Source of the DNA: Sphingomonadales bacterium Ga0077557
GTDB lineage: Bacteria; Pseudomonadota; Alphaproteobacteria; Sphingomonadales; Sphingomonadaceae
Assembly: GCA_001464615.1 (NCBI GenBank)
Contig: LNFI01000032.1
Coordinates: forward strand, 335,774-399,773
Length of the DNA stretch: 64,000 nucleotides
Reading direction: 5' to 3'
The notes beneath the pieces are model-generated. The model saw only the letters and a list, made by a program, of their open reading frames with translations. It searched no databases and had not been told where the DNA came from. The number at the start of each line of letters is the position of its first letter. The stretch's first letter is position 1. A program made the position numbers and the translations under genes. Positions 1-7,719 of this stretch are shown one piece after another.

Positions 1-155
1 TGATCCAGGTGCCGTTTTTGTGGTGGTCGGCGCGCACGCACCGCGTTGCCCAGCACCGCGGCTCGGTGCGCGGCATGGTGCTGGGCGCATTGCTGATCGC
101 GGGCTTTTTCACCTTTCCGTTCAATCGCATGCTGGGCCAATTTCTGTTCAGCTGA
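1..155 (+). CDS. C-terminal fragment of a membrane protein (possibly DUF2306)
   Basis: An open frame runs in from the window edge (first full codon at position 3) and ends at TGA 153-155, giving about 50 residues. It has an N-terminal aromatic stretch, a central basic segment with several His and Arg, and one clear hydrophobic helix followed by an amphipathic end. The pattern of His/Arg, then hydrophobic helix, then FTF and a final G-x-F resembles the C-terminus of DUF2306-type membrane proteins, but the fragment is too short to be sure. Its start lies outside the window. Confidence 0.4.
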   Translation, partial: IQVPFLWWSARTHRVAQHRGSVRGMVLGALLIAGFFTFPFNRMLGQFLFS

Positions 156-272
156 TGCGGCTGCCGATGCACTGGCAGCGGTGATGCAGGCGTCCCGACA
201 TTTGACTATAGCCGCATCGCGCGCGGCAGAAATCGCTTTCAATCTGCGGGCCGTTCGCGCAATCGCGGGACC

Positions 273-905
273 ATGGTCGAACATATTCTTGGGCTGCTTG
301 CCGGCTTTACCATCTGGGTGATTTCAAGCGGGGGCTATCTTGGCATCGTCTTGCTGATGGCGATTGAATCCGCGTGCATTCCATTGCCGTCGGAAATCAT
401 CATGCCCTTTGCTGGCTATCTGGTGTCGACGGGTCAGTTTAATCTGTATTTGGCGGCGACCGCAGGCGCGATTGGCTGCAATCTCGGGTCGATTCCGGCC
501 TATGAAATCGGCAAGCGCGGCGGTCGCCCGGCATTTTTGCGCTGGGGCAAATATGTGCTGATCGGGCCCGGCGAGATCGACAAGGCGGACCGCTTCTTTG
601 AACGCTATGGCAACAGCGCGGTGCTGATCGGGCGGCTGCTGCCGGTGATCCGGTCGTTCATTGCCTTTCCAGCAGGTGTCGCGCGGATGCCGCTGGCGCG
701 CTTCCATATCTATACCTTTATCGGGTCATGGCCGTGGTGCTTCGGGCTGGCCTATGTCGGGATGGTGCTGGGCGATCAGTGGAATAACAGCCCCTGGATG
801 AAGGCTGCATTCCACAGCGCCGATCTGCTGATCGGCGCTGTGATTGTCGTGACGGCCATCTGGTATATCCGCCACAAGCTGCGCGATTTAAAGCATCACA
901 ACTGA
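273..905 (+). CDS. DedA family membrane protein (VTT domain)
   Basis: A 210-residue polytopic membrane protein of the DedA/SNARE-associated (VTT) family, whose members act in lipid scrambling and proton-motive-force-linked envelope homeostasis. The N-terminal ESACIPLPSE motif followed by a Gly-rich helix is the family's re-entrant loop. Residues about 110-145 carry the second hallmark, FERYG...GRLLPVIRSF...AGVARMP, containing the conserved Arg and Pro residues. There are four to five hydrophobic segments and a short basic C-terminus. The start ATG has only a weak ribosome-binding site. The 3' end overlaps the convergent DJ-1/PfpI gene by 10 bp. The specific substrate cannot be inferred. Confidence 0.88.
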   Translation: MVEHILGLLAGFTIWVISSGGYLGIVLLMAIESACIPLPSEIIMPFAGYLVSTGQFNLYLAATAGAIGCNLGSIPAYEIGKRGGRPAFLRWGKYVLIGPGEIDKADRFFERYGNSAVLIGRLLPVIRSFIAFPAGVARMPLARFHIYTFIGSWPWCFGLAYVGMVLGDQWNNSPWMKAAFHSADLLIGAVIVVTAIWYIRHKLRDLKHHN

Positions 906-1594
906 TCAAGCCGCGCAGCGGCGGCGGCCATGCGCTGGTCGCTATCGGTGCGGCGGTCCTTGGTTATTGCCTGATAGCGGGCCAGAATCTCAGGGCCTGC
1001 GCCGGTTGGGGAGCCTGCCGCAAAGGGCGGCGCGGGATCATATTCAAGCGATAGCTGGACGAGCCGTGCATGATCTTCGCCGCGGATCGCCGCCGTCAGC
1101 GCCAGCGCAAAATCAATCCCCGCCGTCACCCCGCCGCCCGTCACGCGGTTGCGATCGAACACGATCCGTTCCTGCACCGGGATCGCCCCAAATCGCGCCA
1201 GCATCTGGTGGGATGCCCAGTGGGTGGTCGCGCGGTACCCCTGCAGCAATCCCGCTGCGCCCAGGATCAACGATCCGGTACATACGCTGGTGATCCATGC
1301 AGCGCCCGATGCTGCCTGACGGACCCAGTCCAGGGTCGCCGCATCCTCCACAGCATCGGCCGTCCCGAAGCCACCGGGGACGCACAGGATGTCGCAGGCG
1401 CGCGCATCAGCGAAACTGGCGGTCGGCAGCAGCGCAAAGCCGGCATCGGTCATCACTGGATCGCGATTGCCCGCGACCAAATCGATCGTGACATTGCCCA
1501 GCCGTGACAGCACCTGCGCCGGGCCAGTCAGATCGAGTTGGGTGACATCAGGGAAAAGCAGAAAAGCGATATGGATTGGGGCAAGGTCGGGCAT
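896..1594 (-). CDS. DJ-1/PfpI family protein, isonitrile hydratase-like
   Basis: A 232-residue DJ-1/PfpI superfamily protein, closest in layout to Pseudomonas isonitrile hydratase (InhA), which hydrates isonitriles to N-formamides. The nucleophile elbow is SVCTGSLILGAAGLL, with Cys105 as the likely catalytic residue, followed by ATTHWAS. The early FPDVTQLDLTGP segment supplies the acidic residue that InhA-type enzymes use. I place the start at ATG 1594 because GGAGG lies about 6 nt upstream; a longer reading to 1669 lacks such a site. It is convergent with dedA. The isonitrile substrate is a family-based inference; general class I glutamine-amidotransferase-like or AraC-type partner roles are less likely because no HTH domain follows. 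Confidence 0.82.
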   Translation of the reverse strand: MPDLAPIHIAFLLFPDVTQLDLTGPAQVLSRLGNVTIDLVAGNRDPVMTDAGFALLPTASFADARACDILCVPGGFGTADAVEDAATLDWVRQAASGAAWITSVCTGSLILGAAGLLQGYRATTHWASHQMLARFGAIPVQERIVFDRNRVTGGGVTAGIDFALALTAAIRGEDHARLVQLSLEYDPAPPFAAGSPTGAGPEILARYQAITKDRRTDSDQRMAAAAARLDQL

Positions 1595-1721
1595 GCAAAC
1601 CTCCATTGGGTTGAGGGATGCCCAGGCGATGCGGCGTTGATCGGCCTGCGCTCCCCGGTGGTGCTCCACCTGATCGCCAGTTACGCAAGCCGAACGAGTT
1701 TACTGACTATTGGGCTGCTGC

Positions 1722-3425
1722 TCAATCAGTGATTTCGCCAGCCGTCATCGTCAGCACCCGGTCGCACAGCATCAGGCTTTCGGCGCGGTGGGTGACAAAC
1801 AGGATCGCCGGGCGCGGATCGAGCGCACGAAACGCCCCAATAATCGCGGCTTCTGATGGGGCATCAAGCGAGCTGCTTGCCTCGTCCAGAATCAACAACG
1901 CTGGTTTGCGCAGCAATGCCCGCGCCAGGATCAGGCGTTGACGCTCGCCGCCCGAGAGCGCGGCACCGCGTTCGCCGACCAGCGTGTCCAGCCCGTCGCT
2001 TAGCCCCTTGACCAGGTCGTCAGCGCCGACCCGATCCAGGGCCGCCCATAGCGCATCCTCCGTGGCGGCACCGCCCCAAAGGAGATTGTCGCGGACACTG
2101 CCGAAAAACAGGAAAGGCTCTTGCGTTGCATAGGCGATCCGCGCCTGCCAGGCGGCCAGGTGGTGCGCGTCAAGGGACGTGGTACCAATCTGGATGGTGC
2201 CTGATTGCGGCACCAGCAACCCGGCGGCGAGATCAAGCAAGCTGGTCTTGCCGCTGCCGGATGCCCCGCAAATGCCGATCATCTCGCCGGCCGCGATCGT
2301 GAAGGACCCGCGCTTCACGCCGCCGCCCTGGCGGTGAAGATAGCAGACGTCGCGAAAAATCAATGGGCCTGGCGCCAGCGGCAGCGGCGTTGCCGGTTCA
2401 GCGCGCGCTGCCGCCAATGCTGTGCGCATTTCGACAATTGCTTCATAGGCCGGCAACGTGAAGAACAGCTGCGGCAGCGCCTGTTGCAATGATCGGATCG
2501 GGCCGGCAACGCGGGTGAAGATGACAATCATTGTGATCAAGATCGCTGGCGACAGGCTAAACAGACCAATCCCAATCCCGACCAGCACCGTCACCGCGAC
2601 GGCCGAGGCAACCCCGAATAGCAATTGATCGCGCGCCCGCCTGAGCGAAAACTCTCGCTGAAATCCCAGTTGCCGCCGTTGCAGCCGATCGAAAGCGCCC
2701 GAGAATTGCGGGCCCATTCCCTGCGCCAGCGCAACCTTCAGGCCGTTCAGCAACTGGTTGATCGCGCCCAGCAGCTCGGCATTGCCGCTGCTGCTAAATT
2801 GGCCGAGCGTGCCGATCCGATCGAGCCGGGCAAGCGCCGGCAGCGCGATCCCGGCCAGCAACAGCAGAATTAGGGCGCCGAAGCCCGGTGCCAGCAGCAA
2901 GGCCAGGGCGCATTGGACAATCAGCAAGGCAAGCGCGACGATGATCTGGAAGCATTGGGTGGTTGCCGTCGATACCCGGCCAATCTCCCCGCTCAGCTGG
3001 CTGGTGACACCGGCATGGTCGAGCGTCACCAGATCGGACCAGCGCGCCGCGGCCAGTTGATTGACCAGCCGGGTGCGCTGTTCAGCGACGAAGCGGCTCT
3101 GCACGTGCCACAGCACCCGGTCGCGCGCGAACAGCACCAGACTGCGCAGGATCATCACCAGCAGAAACACGCCAAGCGCGGTGACCAGCAGCGTCTGGCG
3201 ATTGCCGCCAACCAGCGAGCTGACCCAGCCCAACATAGCTTGACCGGCAGGATTGCCACCCTGCCCAAGGACGATGCCGATGATCGGCACAAGTAAGGCA
3301 AGCCCCAACCCCTCAAACCCCGCAGCCAGCGGCACGATGCCCAGAGCCAACACCCCGCGCCGCCCGCCGCTGATCAGCAGCGAGCCAAGGAAGCGTCGCA
3401 AGGATCGTCCGCGCGCCAGCCTCAT
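1722..3425 (-). CDS. ABC transporter, fused membrane and ATPase domains (candidate lasso peptide exporter, D protein)
   Basis: A 567-residue half-transporter with an N-terminal six-helix exporter-type membrane domain (about 1-320) and a C-terminal ATPase domain. Walker A is GASGSGKTS, the signature is LSGGERQR, Walker B is ALLILDEASSSLD, and the H-loop His is in FVTHR. I choose ATG 3425, which gives the usual short cytoplasmic lead before helix 1. A longer reading to 3530 would overlap the divergent B2 gene. Divergence from a lasso-type B2 peptidase 92 bp away suggests the D component that exports, and gives immunity to, the mature lasso peptide. It has no C39 peptidase domain, as expected when maturation is done by B1/B2. 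Other exporter roles cannot be excluded. Confidence 0.85.
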   Translation of the reverse strand: MRLARGRSLRRFLGSLLISGGRRGVLALGIVPLAAGFEGLGLALLVPIIGIVLGQGGNPAGQAMLGWVSSLVGGNRQTLLVTALGVFLLVMILRSLVLFARDRVLWHVQSRFVAEQRTRLVNQLAAARWSDLVTLDHAGVTSQLSGEIGRVSTATTQCFQIIVALALLIVQCALALLLAPGFGALILLLLAGIALPALARLDRIGTLGQFSSSGNAELLGAINQLLNGLKVALAQGMGPQFSGAFDRLQRRQLGFQREFSLRRARDQLLFGVASAVAVTVLVGIGIGLFSLSPAILITMIVIFTRVAGPIRSLQQALPQLFFTLPAYEAIVEMRTALAAARAEPATPLPLAPGPLIFRDVCYLHRQGGGVKRGSFTIAAGEMIGICGASGSGKTSLLDLAAGLLVPQSGTIQIGTTSLDAHHLAAWQARIAYATQEPFLFFGSVRDNLLWGGAATEDALWAALDRVGADDLVKGLSDGLDTLVGERGAALSGGERQRLILARALLRKPALLILDEASSSLDAPSEAAIIGAFRALDPRPAILFVTHRAESLMLCDRVLTMTAGEITD

Positions 3426-3517
3426 GAGGAGGCCGCGCCTGATCCCGTAACCGCACGGCCTGGCTTGGCTTTTTCGCTCCCCGTGGCTAGCGTCGCGCGA
3501 TAAGGCAGCAGATCGAC

Positions 3518-4015
3518 ATGGCAATCGCAAACACGGTGGCGCGCAAGATCGGGACGTTGGCGGCGGTTGGCCCCCGACGTCAGTTGCTGGTTGTCGAGGC
3601 GATCGGCCAGCTCATGCGCGCGCGCTTGCTGATCAAGACGCAGGGCTGGACCCGCATCGCCGATACGCTCGGCACGATGATCCCGGCTGATGCCGTGCCA
3701 GCGATGCAACCCCCAACCAGCCCCGCCGAAATCACCACCGCGCGGCTGGCGCGGCAGATTGGCTGGGCAGTGGGCGCGGTCGCCCCGTTCATGCCGTTTC
3801 GGGCCAAATGTCTTGAACAGGCAATTGCCGTTCACGCTATGCTGAGGGCGCGGGAAGTTGGTGCGTTCATTTATTTCGCTGCGTTCCCCAGCGATGGGCG
3901 GATTAGCGCACATGCCTGGCTTGATGCCGCCGGGGTGCGGGTGATCGGCTATCCTGTTCCGCGCGACTTTGTGCCGCTTGGGTGTTTCGTCCCGAGCCCC
4001 GTATCTCCGCTGTAA
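3518..4015 (+). CDS. Lasso peptide biosynthesis B2 protein (transglutaminase-like leader peptidase)
   Basis: A 165-residue protein of the bacterial transglutaminase-like family that contains lasso peptide B2 proteases, which cut the leader from the precursor. The Cys-His-Asp triad is visible: Cys98 in FRAKCLEQAIAVHAML, His132 and Asp136 in AHAWLDAAGV, with a following VIG strand as in known B2 proteins. In split systems B2 works with a separate RRE protein (B1), and one is present at 9800-10063. The N-terminal ~80 residues are helical and variable, as is usual. Nearest neighbours are a divergent ABC exporter and a downstream DsbA-like gene. The distance to the B1/C operon (about 6 kb) is unusual. 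Confidence 0.87.
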   Translation: MAIANTVARKIGTLAAVGPRRQLLVVEAIGQLMRARLLIKTQGWTRIADTLGTMIPADAVPAMQPPTSPAEITTARLARQIGWAVGAVAPFMPFRAKCLEQAIAVHAMLRAREVGAFIYFAAFPSDGRISAHAWLDAAGVRVIGYPVPRDFVPLGCFVPSPVSPL

Positions 4016-4068
4016 ATGCCGGTCGGCGGCGCTAGGATGGGCGGCCATCATCGCCGGAGGCCCAGCCG

Positions 4069-4716
4069 ATGCCGACCCATCTGAAGATCGACTTTGTTTC
4101 TGATATCTCGTGCCCATGGTGCATTATCGGCCTGCGCGCGCTGGAGGAGGCGTTGGTGCGCACAAGCGATGGTATCGACGCCGCGATCACATTCCAACCC
4201 TTTGAACTTAATCCCGATATGCCGGCTAAGGGCCAGAATATCGTCGAGCATGTCGCCCAGAAATATGGATCGACGCCTGAACAATCTGCCGCCAATCGGG
4301 CGATGATCCAGGCGCGCGCCGCCGACCTTGGTTTTACCATGACGGGGAATGAGCATAGCCGAATCTATAACAGCTTTGATGCGCATCGGCTGTTGCATTG
4401 GGCCGAAGCGAGCGGCCACCAGGCCGCGCTCAAACGCGCGTTGTTCGATGCCTATTTTACCCAGGGCCAGAATATTGGCGATCACGACGTGCTGGTTGCC
4501 GCTGCCGTCGTGGCGGGGCTTGATCCGGCGGCGGCGCGTGCCGTGCTGACGTCGGGCCAATTTGCGCAAGAGGTGCGTGCCGCCCAACAGCTTTGGCGCC
4601 AGCGGGGAATCACAGCGGTGCCGGCGGTGGTGATTAACGACCAATATTTGATCCTTGGCGGCCAGCCGATCGAGGCGTTTGAAAAGGCATTGCGGGCGAT
4701 TGCCGCGGAAGCCTGA
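4069..4716 (+). CDS. DsbA family oxidoreductase, FrnE-like
   Basis: A 215-residue thioredoxin-fold protein of the DsbA/2-hydroxychromene-2-carboxylate isomerase superfamily. The redox motif CPWC is at residues 15-18, directly after the first beta strand, and a cis-Pro loop (AVPAVVINDQYLILGGQ) lies near residue 185. The central helical insert and lack of a signal peptide match FrnE-type cytoplasmic disulfide oxidoreductases. It lies 53 bp after the lasso B2 gene in the same direction and could be co-transcribed, but the predicted core peptide has no cysteine, so a direct role in peptide maturation is unlikely. FrnE proteins are often annotated as polyketide isomerases; there is no polyketide context here. 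Confidence 0.87.
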   Translation: MPTHLKIDFVSDISCPWCIIGLRALEEALVRTSDGIDAAITFQPFELNPDMPAKGQNIVEHVAQKYGSTPEQSAANRAMIQARAADLGFTMTGNEHSRIYNSFDAHRLLHWAEASGHQAALKRALFDAYFTQGQNIGDHDVLVAAAVVAGLDPAAARAVLTSGQFAQEVRAAQQLWRQRGITAVPAVVINDQYLILGGQPIEAFEKALRAIAAEA

Positions 4717-4819
4717 TGAGGCAAAAGCCAGCGTCGATTCAGGGGCTTGATCGGCGCGGTCGGATCGGCCAGCGTAGCACCGGACACGCAGTGAAACGGT
4801 CAGGGGAGCGCGCGACGTC

Positions 4820-5122
4820 ATGCAGGATTTGATCTTATTGCATAGCCATTTTGAGCCGCATGTCGGCAGCGACTTCACGGTGGTGGGCGACAATGGCGCC
4901 ACGCTGCCACTGACGCTGACAGCGGTTGAGCGCGGCCGGGCCTCCGGATATTCGGGCCAGGCACGTGATCCCTTCACGCTCATTTTCCAATCCGCTGTGC
5001 CGGATGCCATTCCACAGGGCGGCTATGTTTTTCGGCACGCGGCGATGGGCGAGGTGGAGATTTTCTTTGGGCCCTTCAATCGCAACGATGAAGGCGTGCA
5101 ATATGCGGCAAGTTTCAATTGA
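4820..5122 (+). CDS. DUF6916 family protein
   Basis: A 100-residue, beta-rich, soluble protein without signal peptide. It contains a run of short strands and a C-terminal FFGPFNRNDEGVQYAASFN segment typical of the small DUF6916 proteins that I recall near tail-collar genes. AGGGGAG lies about 12 nt upstream of ATG 4820. Its function is unknown. It sits between the FrnE-like gene and the convergent GNAT/tail-collar block, ending 7 bp from the GNAT stop. The family assignment is from memory of sequence character and neighbourhood, so it is only moderately secure. Confidence 0.6.
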   Translation: MQDLILLHSHFEPHVGSDFTVVGDNGATLPLTLTAVERGRASGYSGQARDPFTLIFQSAVPDAIPQGGYVFRHAAMGEVEIFFGPFNRNDEGVQYAASFN

Positions 5123-5129
5123 GGCGATC

Positions 5130-5699
5130 TCAATTGGATTGAGCCTGTCGTTGATCTGTGACGGTGGCGTTCTCCGCCATGCGCTCCATTTCTAGGTAGA
5201 CGCCGGTGTCGCTGACGTCGACAAAACCAAGCCGCTGATACAGGCGTAACGCCGGATTGAATTTTTCCACGAAAATGCCGACGCCAAGGCCGGATTGTGC
5301 CGCTGTATCGATCAGCGCGGTGAGAATGGCGGTGCCGATTCCATTGCCGCGCTGCCCCGGCATCAGCGCGATATCAATGATGTGCAGCCGCGTATCACGG
5401 CGTTCCAGATAGAGCCGACCGATCGGCTCGCCGTGAAGTTCGATCACATCAAAGGCGCTAGCGGGAAAATGCTGCCGATAATGCCGATATTGCGCATCGA
5501 ATTGCTGGGCCAGAAAGGCGTGCTTCTGGTCATCTGACCAGCTTTGCGCCTGCGCGATTTCCTCTGCCCGGGTCGATGCATAGAGCGCGAAGAGAAAAGG
5601 GAGATCAGCATCGCCCTCTGGCCGCAAACCATAGCCCCGAACGCGCAGCGCCGCCGGCAGGGTAAATGCCGACGGCGCGCGATGATCGCCATTCCCCAT
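5130..5699 (-). CDS. GNAT family N-acetyltransferase
   Basis: A 189-residue acyl-CoA N-acyltransferase. The acetyl-CoA pyrophosphate-binding motif A is visible as LMPGQRGNGIGTAIL (about residues 120-134), followed by motif B in VEKFNPALRLYQRLGFVDV. The N-terminal half has the LRPEGDADLPFLFALYAS pattern typical of GNATs that sit next to tail-collar genes. It is the last gene of the minus-strand run with three tail-collar genes, 5 bp downstream of the nearest, so co-translation is likely. The substrate is unknown; it could acetylate a neighbour-encoded protein or a small molecule. Confidence 0.85.
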   Translation of the reverse strand: MGNGDHRAPSAFTLPAALRVRGYGLRPEGDADLPFLFALYASTRAEEIAQAQSWSDDQKHAFLAQQFDAQYRHYRQHFPASAFDVIELHGEPIGRLYLERRDTRLHIIDIALMPGQRGNGIGTAILTALIDTAAQSGLGVGIFVEKFNPALRLYQRLGFVDVSDTGVYLEMERMAENATVTDQRQAQSN

Positions 5700-5704
5700 A
5701 TTGT

Positions 5705-6238
5705 TTAGTTGCGCACCGGGAAAACGCCCTCAATGGCAAGGCAAAAATTCAATGCCAGCGACGGTTGCTGATTGTCATGCGCGCCCGATCCGCCGGTTGG
5801 GCCAATCGCTTGCGGTGCCAGCATCGTCGTGGCGGGCGGTGCCGCGTATAATCTGGCACCGGCTGAAAAGCCGATATTGGCGGTACTGGTTGGGGTATTC
5901 ACGACCTGCGTCGCGATGTTTGTTGGGGCTTGGCCGTTGACCAGATGATTATGCGCCGGCATTTCCAACGGCGACAAGGTAACCGACGGCGTGCCGGATT
6001 GCTCGCCGATCGCGCGTGGCGTCAGGCCGGGGCCATTCCCCCATCCCATTGGCGCATTGGACTGGAAATTGGGAATCCCAAAATTGGTCGTCCCGTTACC
6101 CCCATAGCTTGTGCCCAGCACCGCAAAAACGGCGGAATACTGGCTGATCGGCAGGAGTTGCCCCTTACAGAAAACCCAACCCCGGGGGGCAAAGTTGAAG
6201 CCGAAGATGCGGATCTCACCGATGAATGGCGATGACAT
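5705..6238 (-). CDS. Tail-collar domain protein (microcystin-dependent-protein-like), copy 1
   Basis: A 177-residue protein that starts with FIGEIRIFGFNFAPRGWVFC, the signature N-terminus of phage tail-collar-fold proteins also known as microcystin-dependent proteins (MdpB). The collar core (YGGNGTTNFGIPN) is followed by a variable Thr/Ala-rich middle and a conserved C-terminus, LNFCLAIEGVFPVRN. ATG 6238 is preceded by AGGAG at good spacing; upstream extension has no site. It lies 17 bp after copy 2 and 5 bp before the GNAT gene. No other phage genes are nearby, so this is a domesticated tail-fibre-like family. Its role is unknown. Confidence 0.88.
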   Translation of the reverse strand: MSSPFIGEIRIFGFNFAPRGWVFCKGQLLPISQYSAVFAVLGTSYGGNGTTNFGIPNFQSNAPMGWGNGPGLTPRAIGEQSGTPSVTLSPLEMPAHNHLVNGQAPTNIATQVVNTPTSTANIGFSAGARLYAAPPATTMLAPQAIGPTGGSGAHDNQQPSLALNFCLAIEGVFPVRN

Positions 6239-6255
6239 AATCTTGCTCCTGCGTG

Positions 6256-6792
6256 CTAGTTGCGGCTGGGAAAAACGCCCTGCAGGGCAATGATGAAGCT
6301 GACGCACAAGGCCGGCATGAGATTATTGTGCGGCTGGCTAGATCCGGCAGGCAGAACGGCTGCGGGCGCGAGCTGGACTGGTGTCGTCGTCGCCCCCGCT
6401 GGAACGACATACATTCTGCCTCCCCCCGTTCCAACGCCCGGCAACACTGTTGGCCCAGGCGTCGACGTGGTCGCTGGGACATTGTAGACGTTGAACGAAT
6501 GCGAATGCGCCGGAAGATTGTTCGGCAGCAACGTCACCGTCTCCGATCCGGCTCTCTCGCCCATCGTGCGCGGCGACAATGATGGCCCTTGACCCTGCGA
6601 GATTGGCAGGCGACCGCGCATATCAGGCAACCCAAATGTTACCTGCCCGTCGCCACCATAGATCGTGCCAATGAGTGAAAAAAGCGCGGAATTCTGTGCA
6701 ATTGAGATGAGTTGGCCATTGCACATGGCCCAATCTCTTGGCGCGAAATTCCCGCCAAACATGCGGACTTCGCCTAAAAATGGATCAGACAT
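6256..6792 (-). CDS. Tail-collar domain protein (microcystin-dependent-protein-like), copy 2
   Basis: A 178-residue paralogue of its downstream neighbour. It shows FLGEVRMFGGNFAPRDWAMC at the N-terminus, YGGDGQVTFGLPDMRGRLP in the collar core, a variable Gly/Thr/Pro-rich middle, and the C-terminus IIALQGVFPSRN. A strong GGGAGGGG lies just upstream of ATG 6792. The three copies share ends but differ in the middle (about residues 95-150), a pattern expected if that segment forms an exposed variable surface. Function is unknown; tail-collar proteins in phages trimerise and bind receptors. Confidence 0.88.
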   Translation of the reverse strand: MSDPFLGEVRMFGGNFAPRDWAMCNGQLISIAQNSALFSLIGTIYGGDGQVTFGLPDMRGRLPISQGQGPSLSPRTMGERAGSETVTLLPNNLPAHSHSFNVYNVPATTSTPGPTVLPGVGTGGGRMYVVPAGATTTPVQLAPAAVLPAGSSQPHNNLMPALCVSFIIALQGVFPSRN

Positions 6793-6828
6793 TACGCCCC
6801 TCCCTTGTTTTGATGCAGCGGCGAATAA

Positions 6829-7335
6829 TTAGTTACGTGACGGGTAAATACCTACTAACGCTATGCAGTAATTCATTACGAGATAGGGCTGCATATTATT
6901 ATGCGCCGTACCACCGATATTTGGCGCGATAGTCCCTGTATTAATCGGAAATGGCGTAGCGGGCCCAGCGGCCAGAAAATCAATTGTACCTTGAGCGTCG
7001 GTGCCAACGATATTGCCCGATGCCGAATTGGCTGATGCAGTCGCCGATGTTGCCGTGAAACCATGAATATGACCAGGCATCGTCGGTACAGTCAACGAAA
7101 CAGTTTCAGTGCCGATAGCCGCTCCTAATGTCGGCGTCGGGCTAGATACTGGTGTTCGCCCACGCATGTCTGGTAAGTTAAAGGTCTGAATACCATTGCC
7201 GCCAAATTGAGTACCGAGCAGAGAAAACAATGCTTGATACTGCGCAACTTGCATTTGTTGACCAAAACACAATGCCCAGCCTTTTGGTGCCCAATCCCAG
7301 GGAAGCAATTTTATTTCGCCTATGAACGGATCCAT
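6829..7335 (-). CDS. Tail-collar domain protein (microcystin-dependent-protein-like), copy 3
   Basis: A 168-residue tail-collar paralogue: DPFIGEIKLLPWDWAPKGWA at the start, FGGNGIQTFNLPDMRGRTP in the core and MNYCIALVGIYPSRN at the end. ATG 7335 sits 8 nt after GAGGG; an ATG two codons earlier is too close to that site. It is the first gene of the collar-collar-collar-GNAT run, 36 bp upstream of copy 2. Its base composition is clearly more AT-rich than copies 1 and 2, as is the intergenic DNA before it, suggesting separate acquisition. Function is unknown. Confidence 0.87.
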   Translation of the reverse strand: MDPFIGEIKLLPWDWAPKGWALCFGQQMQVAQYQALFSLLGTQFGGNGIQTFNLPDMRGRTPVSSPTPTLGAAIGTETVSLTVPTMPGHIHGFTATSATASANSASGNIVGTDAQGTIDFLAAGPATPFPINTGTIAPNIGGTAHNNMQPYLVMNYCIALVGIYPSRN

Positions 7336-7506
7336 TTGCATTACCCTCAAAATATCGTTTTACACAAATAATCACGACTCGGCGTGTCACGCTCCTTTCA
7401 ATCAACATAAAAGAATTGGGATAGCTTGCAATATCCTTATCACGGTTGTCAGGCTGCAGGTCGTCACGTTGATTAGCAGCAGGCATTGGCATGAAACATG
7501 TACAAA

Positions 7507-7532
7507 GTTACATAATTGTAACGAACGGTTAC
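7507..7532. promoter_or_regulatory. Overlapping inverted repeats (candidate operator)
   Basis: GTTACA-TAAT-TGTAAC (7507-7522) is a 6-bp-arm inverted repeat. It overlaps a second one, GTAAC-GAACG-GTTAC (7518-7532), so the GTTAC half-site occurs three times in alternating orientation. It lies about 170 bp upstream of tail-collar copy 3 and about 190 bp upstream of the precursor gene. A regulator dimer site is plausible; no regulator gene is adjacent. Confidence 0.4.
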
Positions 7533-7621
7533 CGAACACGCCGACCGGATAGCTGGATCAATGCCCAAAAAAAAAGTGGATCACGATGCTATCTTGCTGC
7601 TTGGTAGCGGGCCATGTGGTC

Positions 7622-7635
7622 GATAAAATTTTATC
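7622..7635. promoter_or_regulatory. 14-bp perfect palindrome upstream of the lasso precursor
   Basis: GATAAAATTTTATC reads the same on both strands. It ends 85 bp before the precursor ATG and just before the weak promoter-like hexamers at 7649-7678, the position expected for an operator or an AT-rich UP-like element. Confidence 0.4.
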
Positions 7636-7648
7636 AGCATGTCGTAGG

Positions 7649-7678
7649 TTGTAAATGGGCGCGGAAATGCTGTATCAT
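7649..7678 (+). promoter_or_regulatory. Weak sigma70-like promoter for the precursor gene
   Basis: TTGTAA (7649-7654), an 18-bp spacer and TATCAT (7673-7678) form a plausible -35/-10 pair about 42 bp upstream of the precursor start codon. Prediction by eye only. Confidence 0.28.
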
Positions 7679-7719
7679 TGGTTTGAAGTTGGACAATCCT
7701 GTTGATGGGGGAACATATC

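Larger units (their letters stand above)
7336..7719. other. AT-rich intergenic region between the tail-collar run and the lasso precursor gene
   Basis: About 380 bp without a convincing gene. It contains the divergent control region for the minus-strand collar genes and the plus-strand precursor gene. AT content is much higher than the window average. It holds two palindromic blocks (7507-7532 and 7622-7635), an A9 tract near 7564-7573 and a weak promoter-like pair at 7649-7678. No small reading frame with a ribosome-binding site was recognised apart from the precursor itself. Confidence 0.6.

Noticed and set aside
4069..4716. FrnE-like DsbA as a lasso tailoring enzyme
   Set aside because: The predicted core has no Cys, so a disulfide-forming role on the peptide is not supported.
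5705..7335. Prophage remnant
   Set aside because: Only tail-collar-like genes occur; there is no integrase, terminase, capsid or att site.
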